Source of the DNA: Sympetrum striolatum
Taxonomy: Eukaryota > Arthropoda > Insecta > Odonata > Libellulidae
Length of the DNA stretch: 64,000 nucleotides
Direction: 5' to 3'
NCBI GenBank assembly: GCA_947579665.1
Contig: OX388349.1
Coordinates: forward strand, 19,438,459-19,502,458
Position 1 is the first letter of the stretch. Each line of letters opens with the position of its first letter. Both the position numbers and the translations under genes were made by a program. The notes under the pieces are model-generated. The model worked only from the letters and a program-made list of their open reading frames with translations. It was not told the DNA's origin and did not search any database. Of this stretch, positions 46,050-57,679 are shown one piece after another.

Positions 46050-47457
46050 ATGAAAAGCTACCACAAAGGAGAGGCCTAAACAGTGGAGTTTGGAAAATGC
46101 ATATCATTAACATTTGACAACTTTTTATTATTCAAAGAAGTTGTTCGCATTTCTACAATTTTTTATTATTTTATGGTGATTTATGGGCAGAATACACTGA
46201 TGGAACTTAAAATTATAACGAAAGCGGAGAAAAACATACTAAATATTTTAAAACTATCCCTGGCTCTATTTAAGAAAAAATTTCAAATGAAGTAATAGTT
46301 ATATTATGAGAGAAATCAAAGGCGTAAAAACTTACTAAGCTTAAATAAATTATCTCGAATTGGCAATTTTCTTCCCTGCTGAGAGCATACTATTAAGTCA
46401 CTCCTTACAGAGGCTACAACTCAACTGACTTAACGGTGCGGAAGTTGTAATTATCCTATAGGATAGATTTTAACACTAACAAGATAGAAAAACTTTAGGC
46501 ACCACTTTACCCCGGGGGACCGCCTAAGACTGGTCTCCTCTACATATTGAATCGCACTTGAAAACCAGTCGACCACATTTTTCATATTTTGCATGAATTT
46601 AAGCCTTACCTACACAGGTTGACCAGTCAGACAAGATTGTGTGCTTACGCAGACCATGCAGAGTTGCGGAAGTTGTGTAAATAGAAGCTTACGAGTCAAG
46701 GGGAATATATTTTGTTATTCATGTTTGATGAAAGCAATAGTACAGGATTCAGTATTGATTAAGCAACGATTAAACGTATATTCCAAGAAAACGTGACAAA
46801 TACGTGAAAGAAGTATTTCTACGCTGTTTTTTATGTGTAGGAAGGATAGACAAAGTAAATATCAAAGATGGTGCATCATTAGCAGTGATTGTTTAGTGAG
46901 TGGATGACAGACAAAAATCTGTTGAATTCTCTAAGTGAGATTTCAAAGTAAAGCGTTTCGATATGCAAAACTTCCAAAAGGATAATACAGAGAAATCGAA
47001 AGCTTATAGTCCCTGCGCGCAAGCGATTTTTCGGTTCGGGCGAGTCTATCTTAAAGAAATGCGAACATCGAGGGATGTGGGAGGTTGCGTGTGCCTATGA
47101 GTGACAATTTATCAACATGAATGTAAATACTGGTGAATTATACGGTACATTCAGCTTCCCGTTTCACTTTTTACCGCCAAAAAAACTTTCTCCCTCTGTT
47201 CTGCGCAGATAAGCTTTCGTTGCTCCATAGAAAAATGTTGGCGCAAGTACACCGGGTTACATAAGTACGGGGCGCAATAGCCGTATCTTGCTCAGTTCAA
47301 TATTGTCAAATATTCAATGTAAACGCAATGTTTTCTTTCATTTTTTTTCTTTTTTGAAAGAATTTTTCTCTCCATTTATTCTCTGAATAGCTTACGTTTT
47401 TTAGCTTGTTGCTTTCATATTTGCAGATCTCTTTTTACCTAAAGGAAGTGTATTGAC
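46050..47457. other. Non-coding stretch
   Basis: AT-rich. No element is identified. Confidence 0.3.
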
Positions 47458-47530
47458 CGAAGTGGTGGAGTGTTTATCTAGCTAGTATTCCAACTCCAGG
47501 GTCACTGGTTCAAGCCCCGTATAATCTGAT
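47458..47530 (+). mobile_element. tRNA-like fragment (SINE head)
   Basis: GTGGTGGAGTGTTTATCTAG, GCTAGTATTCCAACTCC, then a box B-like GGTTCAAGCCCC. The acceptor arm does not close, so a functional tRNA is unlikely. The tail is unassigned. Confidence 0.4.
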
Positions 47531-48323
47531 TTTCTGGCAATGATGTTCGTCGGTAATAATATTAAATCATTACTTAATTTATCAATTTATATTATATTCT
47601 ATATTTATTCAAAACCCAACAAAACAGATGATTTCTATTATCCAATAGGTCATAATTTTGGTCTTTCAGTCTTGTTTGCATAAAAGACATTATATTTATT
47701 ATTTTTATACCGGGATCATTGTATTGAAACTTAAATACACCGTATTACCCATAATCAGTTTATGTCAGTAATTTAATCTCCTGTAAACACCTCCTCACAT
47801 CAATTTACGCTGTCAAGATTATGGCCGTAATCAAAACGAAAACTCTTAAACTATCTTCCGAAGATTTATCTCCATCGTTAAATGTTTTGGGGATGATTAA
47901 AATCCACCATCATTTGAGGAAATAGCCTTGAATTTAATGGAGGCGCGCCGGAAAAAATAAAGTCAAACATGCTTTGATGCAGAGGATTCCTTGGATGTAA
48001 AAGACCCAATTAGGAAATTGGAGCGAATCTTGAGCGTGAGCTGCGGACGATATTTGGGTCAATCGATCTGCGAGGAATCGCATGCCAAATTCATTTCCAG
48101 GTGACAGGAAAAAGTGAAATTCATTTCCGATGGGAATTCCACCTGCGGGGGTCATTAATGGGGGTGGTATGGAAAGGGATACGCCGCTATTGCTTTAAAA
48201 CCAACAATCCCGGGTTCAATCCTCGCCTCTACATGTATAGGAAGCGTACGAATTTTAAAGACTATTCATTCAAATTTCATAGTAAACACGGGAATCCCAC
48301 GAATGGCTGATGATCACTTGATT
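47531..48323. other. Non-coding stretch
   Basis: AT-rich, then a GC-richer patch. A GGGTTCAATCC box B-like word at about 48212 is isolated. Confidence 0.3.
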
Positions 48324-48798
48324 GACAGCTCGGTTGACTTGATGAAACGACATCCCGACTTACCTCCATTGTAAATACGCTATCGCAATTACATGTGTCA
48401 CGGAACTTACATATAATTGTTAATGGGTTGAGTTGGGTTTGGTTTGGCTGGGTTGGATTGGGTTGGGTTGGATTGGGTTGGATTGGGTTGGATTGGGTTG
48501 GATTGGGTTGGATTGGGTTGGATTGGGTTGGATTGGGTTGGGTTGAATTGGGTTGGATTGGGTTGGATTGGGTTGGATTGGGTGGGATTGGGTTGGGTTG
48601 AATTGGGTTGGATTGGGTTGAATTGGGTTGGATTGGGTTGGATTGGGTTGGGTTGAATTGGGTTGGATTGGGTTGAATTGGGTTGGATTGGGTTGGATTG
48701 GGTTGGGTTGAATTGGGTTGGATTGGGTTGAATTGGGTTGGATTGGGTTGGGTTGGTGGAGATGTCGTTCAATCAAGCCATCGGTCAACTGAGCTGTC
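48324..48798. mobile_element. Inverted repeats bracketing a minisatellite
   Basis: GACAGCTCGGTTGACTTGAT with ...CGACATC (48324-48354) reappears inverted as GATGTCGTT...GAGCTGTC (48761-48798), with an 8-base insertion in the right arm. The minisatellite fills most of the space between. The block could be a non-autonomous element whose internal repeat expanded, or a local inverted duplication. Confidence 0.5.
48421..48756 (+). repeat. G-rich minisatellite of TTGGG/TTGGA/TTGAA pentamers
   Basis: About 335 bases are built of GGATTGGGTT-type decamers, with GGGTTGGGTT and GAATTGGGTT variants in a higher-order pattern. The + strand is G-rich with dense GGG tracts and could form G-quadruplexes. It is not the TTAGG insect telomere repeat. 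Open frames on both strands (WVGLGWIGLD-like and NPTQSNPIQP-like) are low-complexity artefacts. Confidence 0.95.
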
Positions 48799-48799
48799 G

Positions 48800-49079
48800 G
48801 CCAATTTGAGCGTCGGTCGAGGTAGCTCAATGAAATGCCACCTTCATTCATAAATTTCTTGATCTGTTGGAAGTGATTCTTTTGATAAATAAATGTTAAT
48901 TTCTCTTTGGCTTGGCTTTCAGATATATTTTTGTTTTTTTTTTATATTCTTTTATAGACAGAAAATATTTAACATAGAATCTTTTTTGTAGATGATGATG
49001 TAGAAATTGAGGATTCGACCGTGGATCAATAACCTCCGAGGAAGAGAACCTTTCGTTTGACTAGAAGGAAATGAAGGCC
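48800..49079. other. Short AT-rich stretch
   Basis: Nothing recognised. Confidence 0.3.
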
Positions 49080-49260
49080 TTTAATTGGAAATGTTCTTCT
49101 TATATTTTTTACAATACTTCCTATGTATATATTGATCTCTCTCTTTGCTTTATATATTTAATTGAAAAGTTCTATTTATAATTTTCAAATCTACTCAATG
49201 TTTCACGATGCCTATGAATTTAATCTTTTCTATGCTATTAAATGCTTTCTCTAGTTCCCT
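49080..49260 (-). pseudogene. Possible non-LTR RT relic around motif A
   Basis: A minus-strand segment reads LEKAFNSIEKIKFIGIVKH, then VDLKIINRTFQ after a stop. It resembles the LEKAFD...LF.ILK.....IINLY block of non-LTR reverse transcriptases. The surrounding 49260-49700 sequence may be the upstream part but is too eroded to read. Confidence 0.35.
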
Positions 49261-49714
49261 GCCAAACTACGTTCCTGTTTAATGAAACAACTATTGACTC
49301 AAAACGTTTTGTAAATCTTTCCCGTTATATCTCAACTTGGTTTAAGTTAACTTGTTCCTTTGCCTGACAATTTTCTTAATTCCCTTCTGTTTCTAATCCT
49401 TACTGCTTTGTCAATGCTTGAAAATGCTAATATACTCTGTGCAATTTCAGATACGTGTTTGATCTTAATTTGAATATTTTTCTGGTCATTGTATATTACC
49501 ATTCCATAATATTTCCCTGTTATTTCTAACTATGTGATATTCTACGGTCATAACTTTCCACTACCTGATCATGTTCCTTCTTAGTAATAATCAATTCTGC
49601 TCCTTCAAATATAATTCCATCCTTAAAATCCAATTATATGTTGATGAAGTCATCAACCAGAAGGTTATTGAGAGCTTCAACTCTTTCATCATTTCTTACG
49701 AAAGGTTTTGAGAG

Positions 49715-49763
49715 AGAATGAGGCATACCAAACAAGATGAGGTATGAGTTAATTTACCTTCGC
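49715..49763 (+). repeat. Dispersed GATGAGGAGTG motif, copy 7
   Basis: GAATGAGGCATACCAAACAA, GATGAGGTATGAGTTAATTT, ACCTTCGCTT, and then a TTTGAACCAGA segment shared with other long copies. Confidence 0.55.
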
Positions 49764-49880
49764 TTATCTCTTTGAACCAGATTAGTGCAGGATGAAAAAG
49801 TTTCAGCATATGCAGCGAAATTGTATTTTAATTGTCATTTTCATACCCTTTAATATGGAGGGACCAAAATGTTTATGAAG

Positions 49881-49920
49881 TGAGTGAGGCTTACCAGAAG
49901 AGATGAGGAGTGAGGTATTT
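49881..49920 (+). repeat. Dispersed GATGAGGAGTG motif, copy 8
   Basis: TGAGTGAGGCTTACCAGAAG, then AGATGAGGAGTGAGGTATTT. It lies only 120 bases from copy 7 in the same orientation. Confidence 0.6.
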
Positions 49921-50772
49921 CAAACTATCTGTTCATGAATGTCAAGATTTTTTTATAAGTATAATTATAACGTTTTTATCAGAGCAGAATTAAAATATTT
50001 TTAAAGCATAAAAGGTTTTTAAAGTGGGCATACGCTATTTCCCCCCACCCCCTGAATACGCCACCGGTAGCAGGAACTATAAAGATTAACCCCGGAATAA
50101 AACGGCAATTTAAAAAGTAAATTATTGGTTTCCTCTTTCGAATAACGGGCGTTTTAATTACGAAAATATCCTCTTCATCAAGACATGATAGCAGGAAGTC
50201 TGCATCCATATTGATATCGATCTAAAGAACACGGAGAAATAGCGGATGAATCACGCTTATTTATATTCTCCGTGCCCCACATCACCGGCTTCCTAAATTA
50301 ATCACTTCCGAAAATATTTCTTTTTCATTAGTGCCCTGTTTCCGCGCATGGCTACAGCCTTTCTGACCCTTGCCTCAACTGCCATTTACCCTTGTTATTC
50401 CTGCGAAACTCACCCTTGGGAAGTGTTTTTTCAATCGCTCTTGCCCTCGCAAACATTCTTTCAGACTCCCATCAAACTCTCTCTCTGTCCTTTACGATCT
50501 CTAATTCCCTTTGCTCTCATTTGGATTGATTGGGTGAGGGAAAGGACCCTTGGAATACTTTCCCTTGGACTTGGGTTAACTGCGCTGCGCATGAGCGAGC
50601 GGTTCCATAACATTAAATTGGAGGTGCCGGATTGATTTATTTCAAGATTTTCAATAGCTGTGTTCCACTCGACGCATGCTGCTCATGAATCAGTTCATCA
50701 AAGTAAATAATTATTTGAAAACAGGTAATGATAATGAGATAAGATACCGTCGCCATTATGTGCTGACATATT
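49921..50772. other. Non-coding, GC-richer patch 50220-50620
   Basis: No recognised product. Overlapping frames in the patch show no domains. Confidence 0.3.
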
Positions 50773-50776
50773 TTAA

Positions 50777-51535
50777 CCCTCATATGGATTCTCTGCGCCT
50801 TTGCGGCGCTCGTGGTTTTTAAAATGCTTTTAATACTGCCCAATCCCATGGATCTTGCTGAAACTTTCAGTAGTCTATTTTTTCTGCATTCTTAGTCTAC
50901 AAGTTTAATTTTACCCGCATAGTGCGTATAGTTTTCATTTTATAGGCCACAAATGGAAAAAGTTACGTCGTTGGATTTTCGGCGCCGCTGCGGCTACGCG
51001 AGTTTTCTCGTCACTATTTCGGTCTGTCAATAATTATTTAATAGTTCTTATTTTACGCATGAAATGGTATAATATATTCATAATCATAGTGTTTAAACGA
51101 TGAAGCTTTCTAAATCATTTAAAATTGTTTAACATAGGGCCAAGTTTGCTATGCCAAATTTCTTTCATCTATTATCCAAGTATCATAAATTTTTCTTTTT
51201 TACAATGTTCTTTTACAAAACTTCATCTAAATACAATAATAAATTTTAGAAATTCGTGGCTAACCTAAGGGTGTTATTTCTATGGCCTCTGTCATTATTT
51301 GACAGCAAACGGAAAAGAATGCAGTGTTAAAGGTTTTTATTTATAACTTCTGTAATAATGGGTTCAATCGAACAAAACACAGTTAAAAATAAAGAATATA
51401 GAAGTTAGTAGCATTATCAATAAAAGATACTTGCTAAGAAGAGCCAAATTTAGAAGATAATGAAAAAAATACTGCAGCGCCTCTGCGGCGCCGAAAATCC
51501 AACGACGAAACTAAATTTGTAAATCCATGTGAGGG
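50777..51535. mobile_element. piggyBac-like MITE, 759 bp, TTAA-flanked
   Basis: TTAA (50773-50776) is followed by CCCTCATATGGATT, and the right end reads AATCCATGTGAGGG followed by TTAA (51536-51539). Terminal repeats match 13 of 14. TTAA target duplication with CCC-starting ends is characteristic of the piggyBac superfamily. Strong subterminal inverted repeats lie inside (50961-50990 and 51481-51512, CGTCGTTGGATTTTCGGCGC), including GC-rich hairpins. No transposase frame is present, so mobility would need a partner element. Confidence 0.85.
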
Positions 51536-51806
51536 TTAAACGATGCAACACTAAATTTTGGAGTTATAATATGTTTATTTCTGATTTGACAGCTGAATGG
51601 ATTTAATATGAGCATTAAAACTTGTTTTCATAATTATAAAAAAATTCTAAAATAATCTATATTGTAGTTTAATCGACCATTTATTACTTCTATGATTGGT
51701 TTTAGTTGTCGTTATTTAATTTTTTTGATTAAATACTTAATATATTACTCTTGCTTCATTTCATGTTTGCTGTCATATATTAATTTTTTATATTGTTGGA
51801 CTTGTA

Positions 51807-51939
51807 ATGTTCCAGTATCTGGGCGGCGCGTTCCTATTTTGTGAAAGAGGTTCCGGGTTCGATTCCTCGTGGGAACCCATTTGCGATATCATTTCAGCTG
51901 TGGGAGTATTTTTAACTCTACTACTACTACTACTGATGC
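51807..51939 (+). mobile_element. tRNA-derived SINE (family S1), ACT tail
   Basis: Box B GGTTCGATTCC, GTGGGAACCC closure, a tail similar to the 11-kb copy and a terminal (CTA)n run at about 51918-51934. ACTTGTA flanks it at 51800-51806 and 51940-51946 as a short probable duplication. The tRNA head is more diverged than in the 11-kb copy. Confidence 0.75.
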
Positions 51940-51946
51940 ACTTGTA

Positions 51947-53035
51947 TTGACCTGCAGTTCGTATGAAAACATTTTTTCTTAGGTGTTCTAGGATCGAATC
52001 TTCATCAATGGAATGAAAAAATGATGCAGTTTCATGATTATGTAGTATTGTTTTAGGACAAAGTTATATTCACAGCTTCAATTATTATCAAAACCCTCTC
52101 GGCCATCTATTCTATTGCCATTGTCTTGCCTTAGATTTTCATCTGATACATTTGCTTTAATCGACTGGAAACGACGCTTCAGCCAAATTTCTTAAAAGTG
52201 TTATGTAACCTAACTTTTGGTTGTATAACATTTTTTGGTTGAATTATGAGTGACAGGTTTTGACCAGTGTCGAGGCTATGTATTTACAGAAATTATTGGA
52301 CTGTAAGTGAGCATTATGACCTTTTGAATCGTATAAAATCAATCCTAACATTGATGGCCCTAGATGATGATATTTCATGACCTGAATAAAGTTGATTCTG
52401 GAAGATTGCCATTGCGTACCATTTTGCGAATTGTTAAAAGTAATTTGATGTGGACAAAGGTTAAACGACAAGATCAGTTTAAAGAGGCTAGAGTGTCAAT
52501 CTATGGAAGAATTCGCTCCTTATTGTTTGGTAGGACAAGTTGAGTGTGTCAGGTGATGCATAGGGGTAAATTGATTGGTGTAGTGAGGAAGAATTTTACG
52601 ATGAATATGTTATACAAAAACGGGAGGTATAATGATAGTAAAAGGGTAAGTAACGAATTAAGGACTGTATAATGTTCGTTGTGACCATTACAATAGGTAT
52701 TTTTAATACTAGATCGGCTATTTATTGAAAGCATGGATGAAAGAGGATTGTTCAAATTCTGTACCTGTATAAACAGAATGTTTCAAAAGGTGGCGAAGAC
52801 CGAAAGAATGAATATTACTGATAAACGAAAAGAGTTTGAAGATATATACGTACGTTTGAGAATAAAGGATATTTATGAAAACACATATTAATGTTTGTGA
52901 AACATTTATATGTGTTTTCACATTTAAAATTTGAATTAAAGGATGAGGAATAAGGTAAATAGGGGAGTTTGATAATAAAAAGACGGATAAATTAATACAG
53001 TCGATGGTATGTATGTATATGTGAAATTAATTTAG
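51947..53035. other. Non-coding stretch
   Basis: AT-rich. It may contain decayed upstream parts of the RT relic at 53040 but none are readable. Confidence 0.3.
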
Positions 53036-53039
53036 TTCT

Positions 53040-53200
53040 GCTGATTTTGGCGTATGAAAAGGAGAACGAAAGAAGAATCACTAGCTAGTTTATTGCAAAA
53101 TATGAGTGGAAAAGAAGGGAGAGGAAGACCAAAGAAACATCTGATTGGATATAGTTTAGGAGATGGTGAAGAAAAGAAATTTATGTAGCTTTGACAGATT
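53040..53200 (+). pseudogene. Possible RT C-terminal relic
   Basis: The + strand frame reads MKRRTKEESLASLLQNMSGK, then GRGRPKKHLIGYSLGD. A GRGRP(K/R)... block followed by an acidic segment is common at the C-terminus of insect non-LTR RTs. Isolated and short, so tentative. Confidence 0.4.
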
Positions 53201-54737
53201 ATTGTAAATTACTTATATTATAATAATAGGATTTAATCTAGTCTATATTTGTGTAATGTAATATACTCTAATGTAATATTGCATAATATGTTTATCCTGC
53301 TACTTATAGTTTTATCACATTTAACATTATTTCATTATATTACGGAATCTAAACATCATATGTATAATATAGACCCATCCATGGTTCGTAATAGGTACAT
53401 TAAATGAATGTGTGAGTTTTCGTAGGCCGAGTAAGTTTGGGCATTTTCGTATAGTCAGCGTGAAACACAAAGAGAAGATCGGCTTGTAAGTGGTGCGCAA
53501 ACACTGTTCCTCAAATCCCCATTTCTTTCCTCCCTTCATTATTCACAAATCCTCTCAAAGGAACTTCTAATGGGATTTAATTTCCCTTTCCCTTTTTCTG
53601 CATTGTTTTTTCTCCCTTTTTTACGGCGCTTTCTTCCCTTCTCTTTCTTTACGCATTTGACCGTCGGCTCTCTCTCTAGGGGATAAGCGAAGCTCTTCTT
53701 TTCCAACAAGTTTATCTACTTGTCTTTATCCATTCTGCCATCCCTCTCCTCTACCACTCTACTCCCCTAGCATTTGTCTTTCTTCTCTGCTAAATCATTT
53801 AGCAGTTATTAACACCTAATTGCTAAGATATAAAAAACAACACACGGCATCTAAATGATTAATGTGGTCCCACTTGCATAAAATATTATTACATGAAAAG
53901 TTTTCTTTATTTAACTAATTTCCCGAGTTAATACAGATATGTCCATCCTTCTGCACCACCCTACTTATTTCATCCAAATTTCGCATACTTAATTTTTGCA
54001 ATATAAATAAACCAGGTGTCCTAGATTCCCAACCGTCTTAGCAGGGTTCGACTCCAGGTCGCTTGAGATGGTACCCGTAATGTCGGTTTTTATACCTTGC
54101 AGGATTTATTTCTAATATAAATTTAAATCGGCAATAATGGCGATTAAAATATAACACATGCAATACTGGTTTAGATATTGAGAGAATGTATATGAGTAGA
54201 CGACTATCTTGGAAAATATAGTTATGTGAAGAAACCGGTTCCTATGACATCTAACACGACTTCTGAAGCTGAGCTCACCAGTTAATCTATTTTTACGTGT
54301 GAATTTAAGTCTGATATCGTTTACGGTGAGAGGGTAAAATTCATATTTTCTCAGTAAGTTTATAATGGAAAATGTTTACGAATACCAAGGATATTTTTAC
54401 GAAAATCAATATCAACATCTTGATGAGGGAAAAATGTTGTTTTTCATAACCATTATAGGAATTTTATCATATTATAATATAAGAAAAGGATACTTCTCGA
54501 TCAATACATAAGGTAAATGAATTAATTCATAATAAAATATGTGATACTCTGGGAGAAATATGAATCAAAATGTCGCAATTTGAGTGAAAATAATAAAAAC
54601 ATAGAATCAGTGAATGAATACTACAAATAGGAACCATCCGCAGAGATAAATGGACGGTATAATAAATCTTGCAGTCCTCCGTTCTGAATCTGTTTGTGTT
54701 CTCCCTTCCTCCATCATTGCCTTTGCTTTGAAGACTA
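53201..54737. other. Non-coding, pyrimidine-rich patch 53500-53800
   Basis: A C/T-rich patch with CpG follows an AT-rich part. A weak tRNA-like word (GGTTCGACTCC) occurs at about 54045. No gene. Confidence 0.3.
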
Positions 54738-54776
54738 AATGAGGCTTACAAGGCTAGGTGAGGAGTGAAGGAGTTG
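54738..54776 (+). repeat. Dispersed GATGAGGAGTG motif, copy 9
   Basis: AAATGAGGCTTACAAGGCTA, then GGTGAGGAGTGAAGGAGTT. It is followed by CTCTTCTCTGAGCCAGGATA, the right half shared with other long copies. Confidence 0.55.
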
Positions 54777-55044
54777 GCAGCTGCTCTCTTCTCTGAGCCA
54801 GGATATTATTAGTGGAAATAGTCATGGTAACGATGCCACGTGTCATTGTTTCTATAAAAGAATCCTTTCATAGCATTAAATTTGGAGTCACCGGAAGAAT
54901 ACCACTATTTAGAATCATTCGTACCTCATTAACTTTCTTGCAGTCATAAGTCAGACTGAGTTAGATGTAAATGAAACATGCACTATTCTGTATCATGTAC
55001 CAAAACAGAAATGAAAAACGATAACGATAATGTTAAATGTATTC
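54777..55044. other. Short non-coding stretch
   Basis: Nothing recognised apart from the right half of the dispersed motif. Confidence 0.3.
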
Positions 55045-55142
55045 AAGTAATCTAAGAAATAAAAATTCACAAATATCTTTTTCCACATAGAAACATCCAA
55101 GTGGAAAAAATTATTTGTGAATTTTTATTTCTTAGATTACTT
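55045..55142. repeat. 98-base near-perfect hairpin
   Basis: The arms 55045-55086 and 55101-55142 are 42 bases with two mismatches by eye, and the loop is 14 bases. Dimensions fit either a miniature foldback transposon or a long miRNA-like hairpin. No second copy and no clear target duplication are seen. Confidence 0.8.
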
Positions 55143-55782
55143 CTTATGGATCTCCACTTATTGTTGGTAAAGCTGTCCACAATTTAATGTATTCCTAAAT
55201 TTGTTTTTCAATTGAAACAATACTTTGTACTGACCTTATAAAAACCCTTTCAGCACAAGGAATCATAGACGATGCTCCGAAATCTTCCTTTGAAAGAGGA
55301 CACTGTTTCCAAAAGTCCTTCCAGTGAATCTTCTTTTTTAGAAATATAAAGAAGATGTCATGTGTTTTTTACCTTTATAATGAGCCCACAGAACCGTATT
55401 GGGAGAGCTATTTGAGGATGGGAAATGGGGCAAAAGCAGCCCCCTTTGATAAGGCCGTGTGTTTTTGCCTTCGCTGTAATCCAATTTTTCACGCGGGCGA
55501 CCGATCGATGCGTTCATAAATAAACAAAGGGCGCATTCACTTTAAGGCGTGAAAGAGGGATGAACCAGCTCCACTGGATGAAAAAGTTAGGAGAGAGGAT
55601 ATGTTGGCAACTTTTTAATGCTTTAATCAGCACTGCATCATGCTCAAATGCTAATGAAATGCGAAGGTTCAAAGACAAAGTGTACGTGTGGTTTTAGTGG
55701 GAAAAGTATGTAAAAACGATGAACAAGAAAAATAGTCAGTTCACCCCGAAATGAAATAACATTATTATAATGTGACTATAAT
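55143..55782. other. Non-coding, GC-richer patch 55380-55600
   Basis: No recognised feature. Confidence 0.3.
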
Positions 55783-55925
55783 GGTCATATTGTTGAATTC
55801 TATAGGGATAATGATACATTGTTACTGATACGGAATAATTAGTCATTATTATGTTTCTATAACTGCAATGGTGATATTGTTGAATGCTATAGAATCAATC
55901 ATACATTGTTACCGGTATTGTAATC
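55783..55925 (+). repeat. 86-bp tandem duplication, ATTGTT-rich
   Basis: ATATTGTTGAAT(T/G)CTATAG occurs at 55788 and 55874, and ATACATTGTTAC at 55814 and 55901, so the period is 86-87. It shares the CATTGTTAC word with other repeats of the window. Confidence 0.7.
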
Positions 55926-56590
55926 ATCCATAGTGTTATTTTTATATACTACCAAGTCTATTTTATAACGATATTTTTATTGATGCCAGTTCAATAGGAT
56001 ATAACGCATTTTTATACTCTTAAGCACATAGTTTTAAGTTGTACAGTCATTTATTAGTGTTATTGCATTCTCGTAGTACATTATAACGTTTATATTTTAC
56101 CTTATTCTTTTAAGTTACAGCAAATTATACTAAATTGTTTTAAATCACTTTGTTGTACCTCATAACTTTTATGCATTTTAACGTCGTTTTAATATATGAT
56201 TCCTTAATTGCTGTCTCTTAGCTTCTCTTATAAATATATGCATAGTAATGTAGACGATTTTAAGTTATATGTTTATTAGCTTTAACTTTGTGATGTCAAT
56301 AGTAAATAACTGTATAATTATTGCACTGATGTATCATAATAATATAGTTACAATGCACGTATGCTTACAGTGATGTAGTTTATTTGCTGAAATCATTATT
56401 ACTGAATTTTAATCAACAATACAATCTTTATACATATTCTTAATAACCAGTGGTACTATTAACGAGCTAACTATTTTTGCGACCATTATTGCTATTACCT
56501 AAGCAACAATGTGTTTGTTAATTAAATTACTTTAGAATGTAGAGGTGTAAGTTTTAATTATCATACCGCCATTTTCAAGTTTAACCACTG
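55926..56590. other. AT-rich non-coding stretch, inferred intron
   Basis: T-rich DNA running up to the splice candidate at 56622, with scattered CAACAAT words. No element is seen. Confidence 0.35.
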
Positions 56591-56593
56591 AGT

Positions 56594-56667
56594 CTAACGT
56601 TCCGTCTCTTTTATTTCCACAGGTAAGACACTTCTCAAAGCGCCCTCCAGTTCCACGTCCGGTGAGC
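56594..56667 (+). promoter_or_regulatory. Candidate recursive splice site with 39-nt RS-exon
   Basis: CTAAC branchpoint word (56594-56598), pyrimidine tract CTCTTTTATTTCCA, CAG ending at 56622, GTAAGA directly at 56623, and a second donor CCG|GTGAGC at 56661/56662. It has the same architecture and orientation as the site at 19992. The 39-base interval is open in one frame (13 codons) without recognisable similarity. Two independent sites of this structure make chance less likely and suggest a long + strand intron. Confidence 0.55.
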
Positions 56668-57523
56668 TGTCACTTTAATTCCTGCAATTTAACCGGCCTT
56701 TTAACCTATCGCTGACGTCACGGGCAACAATAAAGGGATAGCCTTTTGGCATAAGCGAGCGTATTTGAGGGAGGACTGGACAGACGGACCGTAGTCCTTT
56801 GTGAAAAGGGATTAGGAGCGCCTAAAGGCGGACCTTGATTCCATAAGAGTTTCTTTCTTATCAGGCGTTTGTGGCGTATGTTTTCCTGCCATTCGGGATG
56901 AGACTTAAAGGGACTCGATATCTCATTTCCCTGAGGAAATACGGTCGCCTTTGTAATGAGCGGAATCCACGGGAATTTGCGCCGCGGAAGGAAAAATTCG
57001 AGGCGTTCGAATAATAAGAAAGCACACCCGAAAAAAGAAGATCGTATTGATTCACGTGACCTATAAAACTATTGCTTTTTGCTACGAGGAAGGTAACTTT
57101 AGGAGAGCAAAAAATGGCCATATACATGTATGCTCTCTCCGCATCTGAAATTTAAATCGATATCCTCCGTTGGATACCCATTGAAAGAAACAAGTGTATC
57201 TTGACGGAGTATCAATGCTCTTGAGAATTTTGTTTTCCTTCCATAGATGAATATGAGCCCTTACATAATCGATGCCAATAGTAGTTCGTGTTTCCCATTT
57301 TCGAGTGATCGTCATGACAACCTCGTTTTTTTTATAGTACATCTACGTATGGCTGTGTTTTAAGAGACATCTTCATAACCCACTTAACATTTTCACTCAT
57401 AAGTTGGAAATTCAAAAGGTTTGAAGCGTTTTTATTGATATTCTTTGATCCAAGTTCTATTTTACGTCTTCCCTGTATTAAGTCGTTCTGCGGGATTTCC
57501 TTACTTTGGGATATCGAACGCCG
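56668..57523. other. Non-coding, CpG-containing patch 56630-57060
   Basis: The GC-richer patch begins directly at the splice candidate. Minus-strand frames at 56861-57342 have no recognised domain. Confidence 0.3.
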
Positions 57524-57675
57524 ATTATCACATTATTGTATTAGGAATGTATATTGTATTATTTAGTATTATTATCACATTGTTGTATTAGCAATGTATA
57601 TTATACTATTTAGTATTATTATCACATTACTGTATTTGTAACACAGATTATCACATTATTGTAGAGGTAGTATTG
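57524..57675 (+). repeat. 47-bp tandem repeat, three units plus a partial one
   Basis: ATTATCACATT begins at 57524, 57571 and 57618 (exactly 47 apart) and again at 57647 in a truncated unit. TATTTAGTATT closes units 1 and 2. Confidence 0.85.
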
Positions 57676-57679
57676 TTAA

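Noticed and set aside
48195..48245. tRNA-like head with GGGTTCAATCC
   Set aside because: Isolated box B-like word with no box A at the right spacing and no SINE tail.
48421..48756. Interstitial telomeric repeat
   Set aside because: Arthropod telomeres are typically TTAGG; this array is TTGGG/TTGGA/TTGAA and lacks TTAGG units.
48395..48851. Long open frames on both strands with repeating W-V-G-L or N-P-T-Q residues
   Set aside because: They are the direct translation of the pentamer minisatellite in several frames and carry no protein signal.
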